NCBI GenBank assembly: GCA_021789555.1
Contig: JAJYJK010000005.1
Span: 46,455-110,454 of the forward strand
From: Nitrospirota bacterium
GTDB lineage: Bacteria; Nitrospirota; Thermodesulfovibrionia; Thermodesulfovibrionales; JdFR-88
DNA: 64,000 nucleotides
Direction of reading: 5' to 3'
Shown here: piece by piece, positions 1 through 8,872 of the stretch
How the letters are laid out: every line of letters begins with the position of its first letter
How positions within the stretch are numbered: position 1 is the first letter of the stretch
The notes under the pieces: model-generated
Database searches by the model: none
What the model was told of the DNA's origin: nothing
Seen by the model: the letters and a program-made list of their open reading frames with translations, nothing else
Translations under genes and position numbers: made by a program

Positions 1-833
1 ATGAGCTTCTCGGGCATGCTGTCCATGATCGCGCGCTGGTAGTCCAGGGCCTCTTTGAGCGCGCTCCTAAGCTCGGTCTCCTTCATGAAATCCCTCAGTA
101 TGCCGAGGCACTCCGTCACCTCCCCCTCCTCGCCGAAAATGGGGGACCAGGATATCGTTACGGGTTTCAGGCTGCCCGGCTTGCTGATGAGCCGCAGCTC
201 GCATGAGGAGCTGTGGCCCTGGGCGCAGCCGAGCAAGTGCTTCCTCAATATCTTTTCGCCTTCCTCGTCCACGAACTCGAAGACGCGGTAGTTAAGGACG
301 TCCTCGGGCTCATAGCCCAGCAGCCTCGTGAAGGCGGGGTTTATTTCGACCACCAGGTTTTCGTCGTTTATGACCCAGAGGGCGTCCACCATCATCCCCA
401 TGTAGTGGTTCTTCCGCTGGAGCTCGGCGTCCTTTTGCCCGAGGGCCAGCATGAGGCTGTTAAAGGCGCGGGCGATGTCCCTCAGCTCGCCGTCGGAGGG
501 CAGGGGCACGGCCGCAGCGGGCTTCCCGCCGTTTACGGCGTCGGCCGCGGTTTGAAGGTCCTTTATCGCCTTGAGGATTTTGCTCCCCAGAAAAAGAGAG
601 GCCAGGAAGGCGATGAGGAAGATGTAAAATCCCACCGCGATGAAGCGCTCCTCGCTGGAGCCCAGGAGATTGAAATATATGAACTTCTGCTCCGGCAGGA
701 GGGGCGCCAGCTTCTCCATCCGGTCCATTGCCGTGCGCCCCGTGTATTCGGTCATGAATACCAGCGGGGCGATTATGGCCGCCGTGAACGTCAGCAGGAA
801 GATAAAAAAACCGGTGATGAGGCTTTTTTTCAT
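1..833 (-). CDS. PAS-domain sensor histidine kinase, N-terminal part (runs off left edge)
   Basis: About 277 codons lie in the window. Reading from the ATG at 833, there is a membrane segment at residues 8-27, a short external loop, a second membrane segment at about 66-83, a HAMP-like linker (to about 137, with ELRDIARAFNSLM) and a PAS domain (ALWVINDENLVVEINPAF, then RLLGYEPEDVL). That order is typical of membrane sensor kinases or GGDEF proteins; the output domain lies outside the window. The start overlaps the stop of the upstream exporter gene (TGATG), so the two are probably translated together. Membrane sensor is a firm call; kinase output is inference. Confidence 0.75.
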   Translation of the reverse strand, partial: MKKSLITGFFIFLLTFTAAIIAPLVFMTEYTGRTAMDRMEKLAPLLPEQKFIYFNLLGSSEERFIAVGFYIFLIAFLASLFLGSKILKAIKDLQTAADAVNGGKPAAAVPLPSDGELRDIARAFNSLMLALGQKDAELQRKNHYMGMMVDALWVINDENLVVEINPAFTRLLGYEPEDVLNYRVFEFVDEEGEKILRKHLLGCAQGHSSSCELRLISKPGSLKPVTISWSPIFGEEGEVTECLGILRDFMKETELRSALKEALDYQRAIMDSMPEKL

Positions 834-1792
834 CAAAGCGTCCTCATGACCAGATAAATGAAAAGCACCGAGATGCCCCAGGCAAACAGGGACGTGGCAA
901 ACGGCATCATGCCCCTCCTGGGGGCCGAGTCCAGCTCCACGCCCAATCCCACCGCGGCAAGCCCGACCGAGGTGACGAACTGGCTTGACGGGGCGAGGGC
1001 GGCGCTGAGCCGGCTGCCGCCGCCAAGCAGGTTCACGGCCAGGACGAGGACGGCAAAGGGTATCATGAACCAGGGGAACCGCCGGCAGCGCGGCGCGCTT
1101 TTGCTCTTGAAAGAAATCACCAGAAGGAGAATTCCAAGGAGGACGACCCTGAGGAGCTTGAAACTCGCGGCAAGCCGGATGGCGCCGGGGTCCAGGGGGG
1201 CCCCGAAGGACGTCACCATGCCGAGGGAGGGCAGGGTGGCCCCCATAATAAAGGCGAGCTTCCCTGGCGCAATCCCAAGCCCCTGCGGATAGAAGCCAAA
1301 AACCAGCATGCCCGCAAGTCCCACGGTGATTACCGAGATTATCGAGGCCGAGGTGTCCTGGGCTTCCGTCCCCAACACGCCGGAGACCATGGCTATGGCG
1401 CAAGCGCCCGCGGTTGAAAGACCGGCTGAAAGCAGCAGCGTCATTTCGTCTTCCAGACCGAACCCCCTGGCGACGAGAAAAGTTATGGCGAATATCAGCA
1501 GGCCGGCACCAAGGACATAGGGCCAGAACGGGCCGACGCCGGAGAGCAACAACTGGGAGCCGTAAAGCCCCACCCCCGCGGGAAGGACGAAGCTGACGCA
1601 GAAACGGACCCCGGCCTCCAGGGCGGAGCCCTTCTCGAGGAAATTCGCCGCGAACATACCCAGCACGAGTGAAATGAGGAGGGCGTCAAGAGATGGATAC
1701 AACGCCGAGACGCCCAAAGCGGCAAATGCCAGGGCCACGGACAGGCCCGCGCCGGGGATTACGGATGGGATTTCACTTTTATCCACCAGCAA
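833..1792 (-). CDS. YeiH/UPF0324 family membrane exporter
   Basis: A 319-residue, very hydrophobic protein with about ten membrane segments and short loops. The order and motifs (GAGLSVALAFAALGVSAL near the start, GLYGSQLLLSGVGP, LSAGLSTAGACAIAM, TLPSLGMVTSFGAPLDPGA) match the YeiH/Cons_hypoth698 family, often annotated as putative sulfate exporters; the substrate is not established. It sits 11 bases downstream of hisS on the same strand and overlaps the following sensor gene by 3 bases. The length is normal for the family. The substrate cannot be read from sequence. Confidence 0.8.
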   Translation of the reverse strand: MLVDKSEIPSVIPGAGLSVALAFAALGVSALYPSLDALLISLVLGMFAANFLEKGSALEAGVRFCVSFVLPAGVGLYGSQLLLSGVGPFWPYVLGAGLLIFAITFLVARGFGLEDEMTLLLSAGLSTAGACAIAMVSGVLGTEAQDTSASIISVITVGLAGMLVFGFYPQGLGIAPGKLAFIMGATLPSLGMVTSFGAPLDPGAIRLAASFKLLRVVLLGILLLVISFKSKSAPRCRRFPWFMIPFAVLVLAVNLLGGGSRLSAALAPSSQFVTSVGLAAVGLGVELDSAPRRGMMPFATSLFAWGISVLFIYLVMRTL

Positions 1793-1803
1793 TTATATCT
1801 CTT

Positions 1804-3051
1804 TTATATGAAGAGTTTAAAGATTTCCCCCGCCGCGGTTTCACCCGATTCGCCGTTTTTCAGGTTTTTCCATTTGAAGCTGCCGGATTTCAGCTCATCC
1901 CCGCCGATGATCACCACGTGCCCCGCACCCATTTTATCGGCCCTTCTCAACTGGCTCTTTAGCGAGCCCTCCCAGCCTACCTCCACCCTTTTGCCGCCGG
2001 CCCTCAATGCAGAGGCCGTCTTCAGGGCGGCCGCGGCGGCCTCCCCGCCGACAGAGGCTATGAAGACCTCCGGCCCGGCCTGGCCGGAGGCCGTCGCCGA
2101 GAGGATGATGTCCGAAAGCCTCTCCATGCCGGCCGCAAAACCCAGCGCGGGTGTTTCCGGGCCGCCGAACTCCGAGACGAGGAGGTCGTATCTTCCCCCG
2201 GCGGCCACCGCGTTCTGGGCGCCGAGTTGCCCGCTTGTGACCTCGAAGACGGTCCGCGTATAGTAGTCCAGCCCCCTGACCATCTGCGGGTTCAGGGTAT
2301 AGGGGGTCTCCATCGCGTCAAGGAGGCCAAGGAGCGTGCCGAAATGCATCCTGCAATCCTCGCAGAGGCTCTCCGATATGAGCGGGGCGCCTGCCCTGAC
2401 CGCGCTGCAGCGCTCCACCTTGCAGTCCAGTATCCGGAGCGGGTTTTGTTCGTAGCGGCGCTGGCAGTCGGGGCACAGAACGTCCAGATGGGGGCCGAAA
2501 AATTCTTTCAGCCGCTGCTTGAAAGCGGGCCGGCATTGCCGGCACCCTATGGAGTTCAGCTCAAGTGAGAACCCCCGCAGGCCGGCCTTCTCCAGAAAGG
2601 CCATGAGCATCACTATCAGCTCGGCGTCCATGCCCGGATGCGCGGTCCCGAAACACTCCGCCCCTATCTGATAGAATTGCCTCTGCCTGCCCTTCTGCGG
2701 CCTCTCGTAACGGAACATGGGGCCGCGGTAGAAGAATTTTTGCGGGGCCGGCCGCAGAGACAGATTATGCTCCACATAGGCGCGCACGACGCCGGCCGTG
2801 CCCTCGGGGCGCAGGCTTATGCTCCTGTCCGCCTTGTCGGTGAAGCTGTACATCTCTTTCGCCACGATGTCCGAGGAAGACCCTATGCTCCTCAGGAAAA
2901 GCTCGGCGGGCTCCAGTATGGGGGTCTTGATCTCGTCGTATCCGTATGCGCAGAAAACCTCGCAGGCGGCGTTTTCTATCTTGCTCCAGAGGTGTGTCTC
3001 AGGCGGCAGGACATCGGGGGCGCCCTTCAAGGCGGTGAAACGGGCCTTCAC
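1804..3051 (-). CDS. hisS: Histidyl-tRNA synthetase
   Basis: Charges tRNA-His with histidine. The 415-residue protein has class II motif 2 (FRYERPQKGRQRQFYQIGAE, about 113-132), the histidine-binding loop GLDYYTRTVFEV, motif 3 (ALGFAAGMERL) and a C-terminal anticodon-binding domain. A cysteine-rich stretch (CRQC, CPDC, LDCKVERC) between motifs 2 and 3 is the zinc-ribbon-like insertion seen in many bacterial HisS. The start is GTG at 3051, overlapping the stop of the upstream DivIVA gene (GTGA). It belongs to a tightly packed minus-strand run with divIVA, yggT, proC and yggS. Confidence 0.97.
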   Translation of the reverse strand: MKARFTALKGAPDVLPPETHLWSKIENAACEVFCAYGYDEIKTPILEPAELFLRSIGSSSDIVAKEMYSFTDKADRSISLRPEGTAGVVRAYVEHNLSLRPAPQKFFYRGPMFRYERPQKGRQRQFYQIGAECFGTAHPGMDAELIVMLMAFLEKAGLRGFSLELNSIGCRQCRPAFKQRLKEFFGPHLDVLCPDCQRRYEQNPLRILDCKVERCSAVRAGAPLISESLCEDCRMHFGTLLGLLDAMETPYTLNPQMVRGLDYYTRTVFEVTSGQLGAQNAVAAGGRYDLLVSEFGGPETPALGFAAGMERLSDIILSATASGQAGPEVFIASVGGEAAAAALKTASALRAGGKRVEVGWEGSLKSQLRRADKMGAGHVVIIGGDELKSGSFKWKNLKNGESGETAAGEIFKLFI

Positions 3052-3572
3052 AAGTCATCAGCCTCGTTTTCGGCTTCGTTTCTGATGAAATCGCTGCCGC
3101 CCCGGGCCGCCTCGTCTTCGCCTTCCCTTTCCCTGTCGAACTCTATCAGTTGCAGATGGTTCTGGATGAGGCGCTTCAGCTCTTCCTTGAAGTGTCTCCT
3201 TATGCCCTTCAGATCGACGATGTCCTCATGTATCTTCACCACGCGCTCCTGGGCGTCGCGGAGCATCTCCTCGGCCTTTATCTCGGACTCCCTGAGGACG
3301 AGCTCGGCTTCCTTCCTGGCGTTTGCCTTGTAATCGTCCACCATCTGCTGGGCGGTCATGAGGGTGTCTTTCAGGGAGGTCTCCATGTTCTTGTAGTCCT
3401 TGAGCTGGTTGTCGAGCCTGGAGACGGTCTCCTTCAGGGAAGAGTTCTCCCTCATCAGCTCCTCCATCTCCTCCCTGACAAGCTCCAGAAACGCGTAGAC
3501 CTCGTCCATCTCGAATCCCCGGAATTTTACCGGGAACTGTTTCTGCTGAATGTCCAGGGGTGTTATCCTCAT
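3048..3572 (-). CDS. DivIVA-domain coiled-coil protein
   Basis: A 174-residue protein beginning with the DivIVA membrane-binding signature (MRITPLDIQQKQFPVKFRGF), then a long heptad-rich coiled coil to about residue 130 and an acidic, disordered tail. DivIVA-family proteins bind curved membrane at poles and septa and recruit partners for division or wall growth. Its neighbours YggT and YggS match the ylm-divIVA cluster next to ftsZ in Gram-positive bacteria, which supports an envelope or division role. A strong AAAGGAGG-like site precedes the ATG at 3572. Confidence 0.88.
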   Translation of the reverse strand: MRITPLDIQQKQFPVKFRGFEMDEVYAFLELVREEMEELMRENSSLKETVSRLDNQLKDYKNMETSLKDTLMTAQQMVDDYKANARKEAELVLRESEIKAEEMLRDAQERVVKIHEDIVDLKGIRRHFKEELKRLIQNHLQLIEFDREREGEDEAARGGSDFIRNEAENEADDL

Positions 3573-3599
3573 GCCACAAAAACCTCCTTTTCCGTCTAT

Positions 3600-3890
3600 C
3601 TAAAAAGCAAGCTGTCTTAAAGACATTACGATAAAACGTCTTAGAAAGTAGATAATAAAAAGTACAATCAGAGGGGAGATGTCTATCCCCCCGAGGGTGC
3701 CGATGACTCGCCTGATAGGACGGAAGACCGGGTCGGTTGCCCTGTAGAGGAACCTCACAATCGGGTTATAGGGGTCCGGGCTGACCCAGCTCACGAGCGC
3801 GGCGATTATTACAATCCACTGGTATATTGTGAGAACCCAGTCCAATATTCCGGCAACGGCCGAGATGAAATTGCCGACGAATATGTGCAC
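3600..3890 (-). CDS. YggT family membrane protein
   Basis: A 96-residue protein with two hydrophobic stretches (about 10-35 and 68-90) around the family signature SWVSPDPYNPIVRFLYRATDPVFRPIRRVIG. YggT/YlmG proteins are small inner-membrane proteins linked to nucleoid and division-site organisation and to osmotic tolerance; no enzyme activity is known. Between divIVA and proC on the same strand, as in many genomes. Length is usual for a one-repeat YggT. Confidence 0.9.
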   Translation of the reverse strand: MHIFVGNFISAVAGILDWVLTIYQWIVIIAALVSWVSPDPYNPIVRFLYRATDPVFRPIRRVIGTLGGIDISPLIVLFIIYFLRRFIVMSLRQLAF

Positions 3891-3901
3891 CTTGCCCTTT
3901 T

Positions 3902-4714
3902 CTAATCCTTTCCCAGTTGTTTTGCCCGCCCGGCGGCGGCCTTTATTGTATCATAAAGGATTGCCTTAAATCCCTTGCTTTCGAGCACCTCGAGCCCTGC
4001 CTGGGTGGTGCCGCCGGGGGATGTGACCATCTTTATCAGCCGGTCCGTGCCGAGCCCCTCTTCGAGCATCCTTATCGTCCCGGTGGCGGTCTGTAGCGCA
4101 AGCTCCCTGGCGGTCTGCTCCGAAAGGCCCTCCCTCACCGCCCCCTCGATGAGGCCCTCCAGAAAGAGGGCGAAGAAGGCGGGGCCGCTGCCCGAGAGCG
4201 CCGTGACCGCATCCATGTATTTTTCAGGCAGCACCATCACCTTGCCCACGGACATGAAGATGTCCTTCACGCCGGCGAAACCGGCCTCGGGGATGCACTC
4301 GCATAGGGCCAGCACCGTCATCCCCTCGCCGGCGAGGGCGGGCGTGTTGGGCATCGCGCGCACGACGTTTGGCGTGCCGAGCCTCTCCGTAAGATATGAA
4401 AGCCTCACGCCGGCCGCTATCGAGACGACCAGTTTTTTCCCGTCCCCCCGCCCTTTTTTATTTTCCCCGGATAACACGTCCGCTATGTCCGAGAGCACCG
4501 AATCGATGACCTGCGGCTTTACGGCGATGACCACGATTTCCGCCTGCCCGGCGGCCTCCCGGTTGGAGTCCGTCGCCCGCACGCCGTAGGTTTCCTCCAG
4601 GTATCTTCTGCGCGCGGGAAGGGGCTCGGAGACCGTGATGCCCACTGCCCCCTTTGCCCGTATGCCCTTTATCAGCGCCTCCGCCATGTTGCCGCCGCCT
4701 ATGAAACCTATCAT
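3902..4714 (-). CDS. proC: Pyrroline-5-carboxylate reductase
   Basis: Catalyses the last step of proline synthesis, the NAD(P)H-dependent reduction of pyrroline-5-carboxylate. The 270-residue product starts MIGFIGGGNMAEAL, the Rossmann dinucleotide-binding loop, and has the family motifs VRAMPNTPALAGEGMT, SGSGPAFFALF and TSPGGTTQAGLEVL. An in-frame start 33 bases upstream (4747) is possible, but the ATG at 4714 puts the nucleotide loop at the usual position and has AAGGCGGG about 10 bases ahead of it. It lies between yggS and yggT. Confidence 0.95.
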   Translation of the reverse strand: MIGFIGGGNMAEALIKGIRAKGAVGITVSEPLPARRRYLEETYGVRATDSNREAAGQAEIVVIAVKPQVIDSVLSDIADVLSGENKKGRGDGKKLVVSIAAGVRLSYLTERLGTPNVVRAMPNTPALAGEGMTVLALCECIPEAGFAGVKDIFMSVGKVMVLPEKYMDAVTALSGSGPAFFALFLEGLIEGAVREGLSEQTARELALQTATGTIRMLEEGLGTDRLIKMVTSPGGTTQAGLEVLESKGFKAILYDTIKAAAGRAKQLGKD

Positions 4715-4755
4715 GCCGCTATGCCCGCCTTTCCACGGATTTTTCACCCTCCCCT

Positions 4756-4782
4756 AATCCCCTCCTTTCTAAGGAGGGGATT
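4756..4782. repeat. GC-rich palindrome, dispersed repeat copy
   Basis: A 12-bp perfect stem (AATCCCCTCCTT with its complement) around a 3-base loop, placed in the yggS-proC gap and touching the yggS stop codon. The same core recurs at 12450-12536, 24430-24470 and 42626-42653, so this is a repeat family rather than a simple terminator; no T run follows it. Confidence 0.6.
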
Positions 4783-5523
4783 TCAGATACTACGGTCCGG
4801 CGCGTACGTTCCCGCCCTGCCGCCGAATATCGCTGTGCCTATCCTCACCAGGGTGGCCCCTTCCTCTATCGCTATCTCGAAGTCATGGGACATGCCCATC
4901 GAAAGGTGGGGCAGATGAAAACCTTCATCTGCCGCCTTTTGCCTGAGTGCCCGGAGCCGCGCGAAATAGGGCCTCGCCTTCCGGGCGCCGGTGAAATAAG
5001 GCGGCATCCCCATGAGCCCCTCTATCTTGATATGTCCCATCTTCCGCGAGGCGCGGAGCAGCTCGTAAAACCCCTCTTCGGATTGGACGCCGTGCTTCGA
5101 CGGCTCTTCGGAGAGTTTCACCTCTACAAGCGCGCGCTGGGATTTGCCGGCCTTTTCCGCCTGTTCTTCAAGAATATTCAGGAGCTTTACCGAGTCTATC
5201 GTATGGATGAGCTCAAAACCCAGCTCGATGGCCGCCCTGGCCTTGTTTGTCTGCAGATGGCCGATGAAATGCCATTTTATGTCCGCCGCTCCACCGCTTT
5301 CCGCCGGCCCCGACAGGGCCCTCATCTTGGCCGCCGCCTCCTGCACGCGGTTTTCGCCGAAATCCGAAAGGCCGGCCTCATGGGCCGCTTTTATCAACGC
5401 CGGCGGGACCGTCTTTGAAACGGCAACCAGCGTAATTTCTTTTGGCCGCCTGCCGGCCCGCAGCGCCGCCTCCGCTATCCTGCGCCTGACATTTTCAATA
5501 TTTTCAGCCAGCGGGTTTTTCAC
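4783..5523 (-). CDS. YggS family pyridoxal-phosphate homeostasis protein
   Basis: About 246 residues with the YggS/PLPBP fold: ITLVAVSKTVPP (the lysine is the PLP Schiff-base residue), FGENRVQEA, WHFIGHLQTNK, and near the C terminus LSMGMSHDFEIAIEEGATLVRIG. These proteins bind PLP without known catalysis and buffer the cofactor. The reading frame stays open upstream to 5811, but homology begins at KNPLAENIENVRRRI, so the GTG at 5523 is the best start; no clear ribosome site helps. First gene of the minus-strand proC/yggT/divIVA/hisS run. Confidence 0.9.
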   Translation of the reverse strand: MKNPLAENIENVRRRIAEAALRAGRRPKEITLVAVSKTVPPALIKAAHEAGLSDFGENRVQEAAAKMRALSGPAESGGAADIKWHFIGHLQTNKARAAIELGFELIHTIDSVKLLNILEEQAEKAGKSQRALVEVKLSEEPSKHGVQSEEGFYELLRASRKMGHIKIEGLMGMPPYFTGARKARPYFARLRALRQKAADEGFHLPHLSMGMSHDFEIAIEEGATLVRIGTAIFGGRAGTYAPDRSI

Positions 5524-5779
5524 TTCGATATATTTTACATAAAAGCCCGACCGACCGCCCTTTAAGGTCGGGGGCTGCGCCCCCGCGCCCCTGCAATGGC
5601 AAACAGCCAAGGCCGATATCTGCCCGCCCCTTGAGTGAGGGAGCAAGCGGACGGATACGCATCGCCGCATCCTGACAACCTTTTGCCCCTCGCCCTGAAG
5701 TCCGGAACCGCACGACCGAACGAAAGGCCGGGCAGATACCCGGCATGCTGAATTCTTACGCCAAGAGTAAAATATCGGT

Positions 5780-6352
5780 ATGAAAATCCTGCTCCACGTC
5801 TGTTGCGCCAACTGCGCGGTCTATCCCATGCGAAAACTGGGCGAAAGTGGGGTTGAGGTGAAGGCCCTCTGGTATAACCCGAACATCCACCCCGCCCAGG
5901 AGTATCTAAAGAGGCTCGAGGCCGTAAGGGAGCTTGAAAGACTCTGGAAGGTGGAGATCGCCTACCAAGACCATTACGGGCTTGTGGATTTTCTGGCCCT
6001 GACCGCCGGCGAGGGTGAAAGGGCGGAGGGTGCCCGCTGCCGGCGCTGTTACCGCATGAGGCTTTATGAGACGGCGGAGACCGCGAAGAAGATGAAGGCC
6101 GACGCCTTTACGACGACGCTGCTTTTCAGCCCGTACCAGAAGTTTGATATAATAACGGCCGAAGCGGCGGCGGCCGAATCGCTTTTTAAGATCCCCTTCC
6201 ATCTTGAGGACTGGAGAGAGGGTTTCAGGGAAGGGCAGAGGCTTTCAAGGGAGCTCGGGTTTTACAGGCAGAGGTACTGCGGCTGCATCTTTTCGGAGAT
6301 GGAGCGCTTCATAAAAAAGGGCGGTCCGTCCAAAGAGCCCCGGGCACTGTAG
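5780..6352 (+). CDS. queH: Epoxyqueuosine reductase QueH
   Basis: Reduces epoxyqueuosine in tRNA to queuosine, the last step of Q-tRNA synthesis. The 190-residue protein has all the DUF208/QueH cysteine motifs: HVCCANC at residues 7-13, CRRCYRMRL near 88 and RYCGC near 168, which in the family bind an iron-sulfur cluster and a second metal site. queA, the preceding enzyme in the pathway, lies 1.3 kb downstream on the same strand, which supports the call. QueH is the non-cobalamin alternative to QueG. Confidence 0.93.
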   Translation: MKILLHVCCANCAVYPMRKLGESGVEVKALWYNPNIHPAQEYLKRLEAVRELERLWKVEIAYQDHYGLVDFLALTAGEGERAEGARCRRCYRMRLYETAETAKKMKADAFTTTLLFSPYQKFDIITAEAAAAESLFKIPFHLEDWREGFREGQRLSRELGFYRQRYCGCIFSEMERFIKKGGPSKEPRAL

Positions 6353-6375
6353 AGTCTTGCTTTTCAGAGAGGGTA

Positions 6376-6621
6376 ATGGACGGCCTTCAGCAGATAGGGA
6401 AATTTCTGGTCTGCCTCGGGGTGTTTCTGGCCCTGGTCGGGGCCTTCCTGCTGCTTGCGGGCAGGCTGCCCTATCTTAAATGGCCCTTTAAATTGATTGG
6501 CAGGCTGCCGGGGGACATCCTGATAAAGAGGAGGAATTTCACTTTTTATTTTCCCCTTGCCACAAGCATATTAATAAGCATCATCCTTACGCTTATATTG
6601 ATAATTCTGAGGAGGAAGTGA
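6376..6621 (+). CDS. DUF2905 family two-TM membrane protein
   Basis: An 81-residue protein with two membrane helices (about 8-28 and 55-78) around a conserved loop LKWPFKLIGRLPGDILIKRRN that defines DUF2905. Function is unknown; the family is often next to queA, ruvB or spoIID, as here. The stop overlaps the GTG start of the following spoIID gene by 4 bases. Confidence 0.85.
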   Translation: MDGLQQIGKFLVCLGVFLALVGAFLLLAGRLPYLKWPFKLIGRLPGDILIKRRNFTFYFPLATSILISIILTLILIILRRK

Positions 6622-7640
6622 CTGTGAGGTCCATTTCGAGGTGCGGCGCGGTCTTTTTATTTTCATTTTGCCTTTTTATTCTCCTTTTTTCATTTTCGCG
6701 CGCTGCCCTGGCGCAGGACATAAGGGTGCTGATACTGGACGGGGAGTTCGACCAGATACCGGCCGCGGGGGAGAAGATATCGCTTCTGGACACGACGGCG
6801 GGCAAGCTCCTGCTTGCGGACAAGCCCTACAGCGGGCAGATAGAGGTCTGGAGGGGCAAAGAGGGGCTCTACCTGATAAACAAGGTCGATTTGGAAGACT
6901 ACGTGAAAAGCGTCGTGAAGTTTGAGACCGGAAAGGACTGGGACCTGGAGGCCCTGAAGGCCCAGGCCGTAATCTCCCGCACCTATGCGGTAAACAGGCT
7001 GATGCATTCCGCGCAGATGAAATACGACCTTACTTCTTCCGTGCTGGACCAGGCCTACGGGGGAGACGTCCAGGACAAGGAAGCCGGCGAGGCGGTGGAT
7101 GAGACCAGGGGACAGATACTGGTCTATAACGGGCAGCCGATAGAGGCTTTTTTCCATTCCACCTCCTGCGGAGAGACGGAAGACCCCTACGCGGTCTTCG
7201 GCAGGCATATCCCCTATCTGAAACCGGTCAAGGTCGATTGCGGGCTTTCCCCGTATTCGGCATGGGCGCGGCGGTTTTCAGCCGGGCGGATTGAGGCGGC
7301 GCTGAAATCCGGAGGCATCGATACCGGCGACATAAAAGACATCAAGATAAAATCTCTCACCTGCACGGGCAGGGTGGGGGAGATGGAGATAGACGGCGCC
7401 AGGGGCGTCTTTGACGTGAAGGCCGCGGACGCAAGGAGGCTTCTCGGGTGGAAGGCGCTTCCCAGCACCGAATTCAGCGTACAGTTCAGCGACGGCTCAT
7501 GGGAATTCGAAGGCAAGGGCTACGGCCACGGTGTGGGGCTCTGCCAGTGGTCGGCCCTCGAGATGGCCCGGCAGGGAGAGAGCTATCAGCAGATACTCGC
7601 CTATTTTTATCCCGGCACCAAGCTTGTAGTATGGAAGTAA
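6618..7640 (+). CDS. SpoIID/LytB domain protein
   Basis: A 340-residue exported protein with an N-terminal signal segment (AVFLFSFCLFILLFSFSRAA), then a SpoIID domain: YLINKVDLEDYVKSVV, EALKAQAVISRTYAV, AFFHSTSCGETE and the C-terminal GKGYGHGVGLCQWSALEMA with the usual glycine/histidine motif. SpoIID enzymes are lytic transglycosylases acting on denuded glycan; in non-sporulating diderms they probably act in wall remodelling. The GTG start at 6618 overlaps the DUF2905 stop, and the stop overlaps the start of queA, giving a compact operon. Confidence 0.88.
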   Translation: MTVRSISRCGAVFLFSFCLFILLFSFSRAALAQDIRVLILDGEFDQIPAAGEKISLLDTTAGKLLLADKPYSGQIEVWRGKEGLYLINKVDLEDYVKSVVKFETGKDWDLEALKAQAVISRTYAVNRLMHSAQMKYDLTSSVLDQAYGGDVQDKEAGEAVDETRGQILVYNGQPIEAFFHSTSCGETEDPYAVFGRHIPYLKPVKVDCGLSPYSAWARRFSAGRIEAALKSGGIDTGDIKDIKIKSLTCTGRVGEMEIDGARGVFDVKAADARRLLGWKALPSTEFSVQFSDGSWEFEGKGYGHGVGLCQWSALEMARQGESYQQILAYFYPGTKLVVWK

Positions 7641-8830
7641 ATCCGGCCTTAACCCACCACTCAATCCCCCCCCAGGAGGGGACCGGGGCGGGTATAGATG
7701 ATTTCTCTTTTGACCTGCCGGAAGGTCTGATCGCCCTGAGGCCCGCGCCCCGCAGGGACGGCTCCAGGCTCCTTGCGCTTGCCGGAGGCCAACCGGAGCA
7801 CGGGCGCTTTCATGACCTTCCGAATTACCTGCGGAAGGGCGACCTCCTGCTTGTAAACGATTCCCGGGTGCTGCCGGTGCGCCTGATGGGCAGGAAAAAG
7901 ACCGGCGGCAGGCTCGAGGTGCTCCTGGTAAGAAAAATCACAGGGGAAACCGGAGACGGCAGCGGAGAGCCGTCGGCCGGCGAACTCTGGGAGGCCCTTT
8001 ACAGGGGCCGATATGCCGGGCGAATAAAGGTCAGTGACGAACTTGAGCTTGAGTTGGGTGATTCATCGGCGGAGGCTGAAAGCGGCTGCAGGACGGCCAG
8101 GCTCTTTTTCAACGGGGATTTGTTTGACATCCTGTCAAGGTGCGGGGCCATGCCGCTGCCGCCCTATATAAAAAGGAGGCCCGACGAATCGGACAGGGCG
8201 CGTTACCAGACCGTTTATTGCAGGGAAACGAACGAGAAGTATTTTGCGGCGCATTGCCATGGGATCTTCGGCTCCATAGCCGCGCCTACCGCGGGGCTCC
8301 ATTTCACCCCTGAGCTTCTGGATGCAATCCGGGCCAGGGGCGTGCACATAAGAAATCTTACGCTCCATGTGGGCAGGGGCACGTTCATGCCGGTAAAGTG
8401 CCGGGAGGTCCGCGAGCACCGCATGGAGCGGGAGTACTTCGAGTTCGACCGCCGGCTCATAGACGAGATAAATGAAATCCGGGGGTCAGGCGGAAGGCTC
8501 TGCGCCGTCGGCACGACGACAACGAGGGCGATAGAGGGGTATTTTTCCGGCAGATGCGAGCTTGCCCCCGTTTCAAGGGAAGATGGGAACGAAAACGAGA
8601 GGGTCCGGGGGGCGACGGACATCTTCATACATCCGGGATACCGCTTCAGGGCGGTGGACATGCTCATCACGAATTTCCATCTGCCCCGCTCGACCCCCCT
8701 TATGCTGGCCGCCGCCATGGCCGGCCGCGAGGCCCTGCTTTCCGCCTATGAAGAGGCCATTTCGGCGGGTTATAGATTTTTTTCCTACGGGGATGCTATG
8801 CTTATAGTAGATGGCGAGAAATGCTTTTAA
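7631..8830 (+). CDS. queA: S-adenosylmethionine:tRNA ribosyltransferase-isomerase QueA
   Basis: Transfers and isomerises the ribosyl part of SAM onto preQ1 in tRNA to form epoxyqueuosine, the substrate of QueH upstream. Motifs include LLVNDSRVLPVRLMG, PLPPYIKR, GSIAAPTAGLHFT, LHVGRGTFMPV and NFHLPRSTPLMLAAAMAG. The start is the ATG at 7631, overlapping the spoIID stop by 10 bases. The first ~25 residues before DDFSFDLPEGLIALRPAP are extra, unconserved and encoded by a stretch that looks like a decayed GC-rich repeat (about 7650-7690). The total of 399 residues exceeds the usual ~345, partly through internal insertions. Confidence 0.95.
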   Translation: MEVNPALTHHSIPPQEGTGAGIDDFSFDLPEGLIALRPAPRRDGSRLLALAGGQPEHGRFHDLPNYLRKGDLLLVNDSRVLPVRLMGRKKTGGRLEVLLVRKITGETGDGSGEPSAGELWEALYRGRYAGRIKVSDELELELGDSSAEAESGCRTARLFFNGDLFDILSRCGAMPLPPYIKRRPDESDRARYQTVYCRETNEKYFAAHCHGIFGSIAAPTAGLHFTPELLDAIRARGVHIRNLTLHVGRGTFMPVKCREVREHRMEREYFEFDRRLIDEINEIRGSGGRLCAVGTTTTRAIEGYFSGRCELAPVSREDGNENERVRGATDIFIHPGYRFRAVDMLITNFHLPRSTPLMLAAAMAGREALLSAYEEAISAGYRFFSYGDAMLIVDGEKCF

Positions 8831-8872
8831 TTCTCTGGGGAAGATGAGAAGGCATTTGCGCGCAGCAACCCA

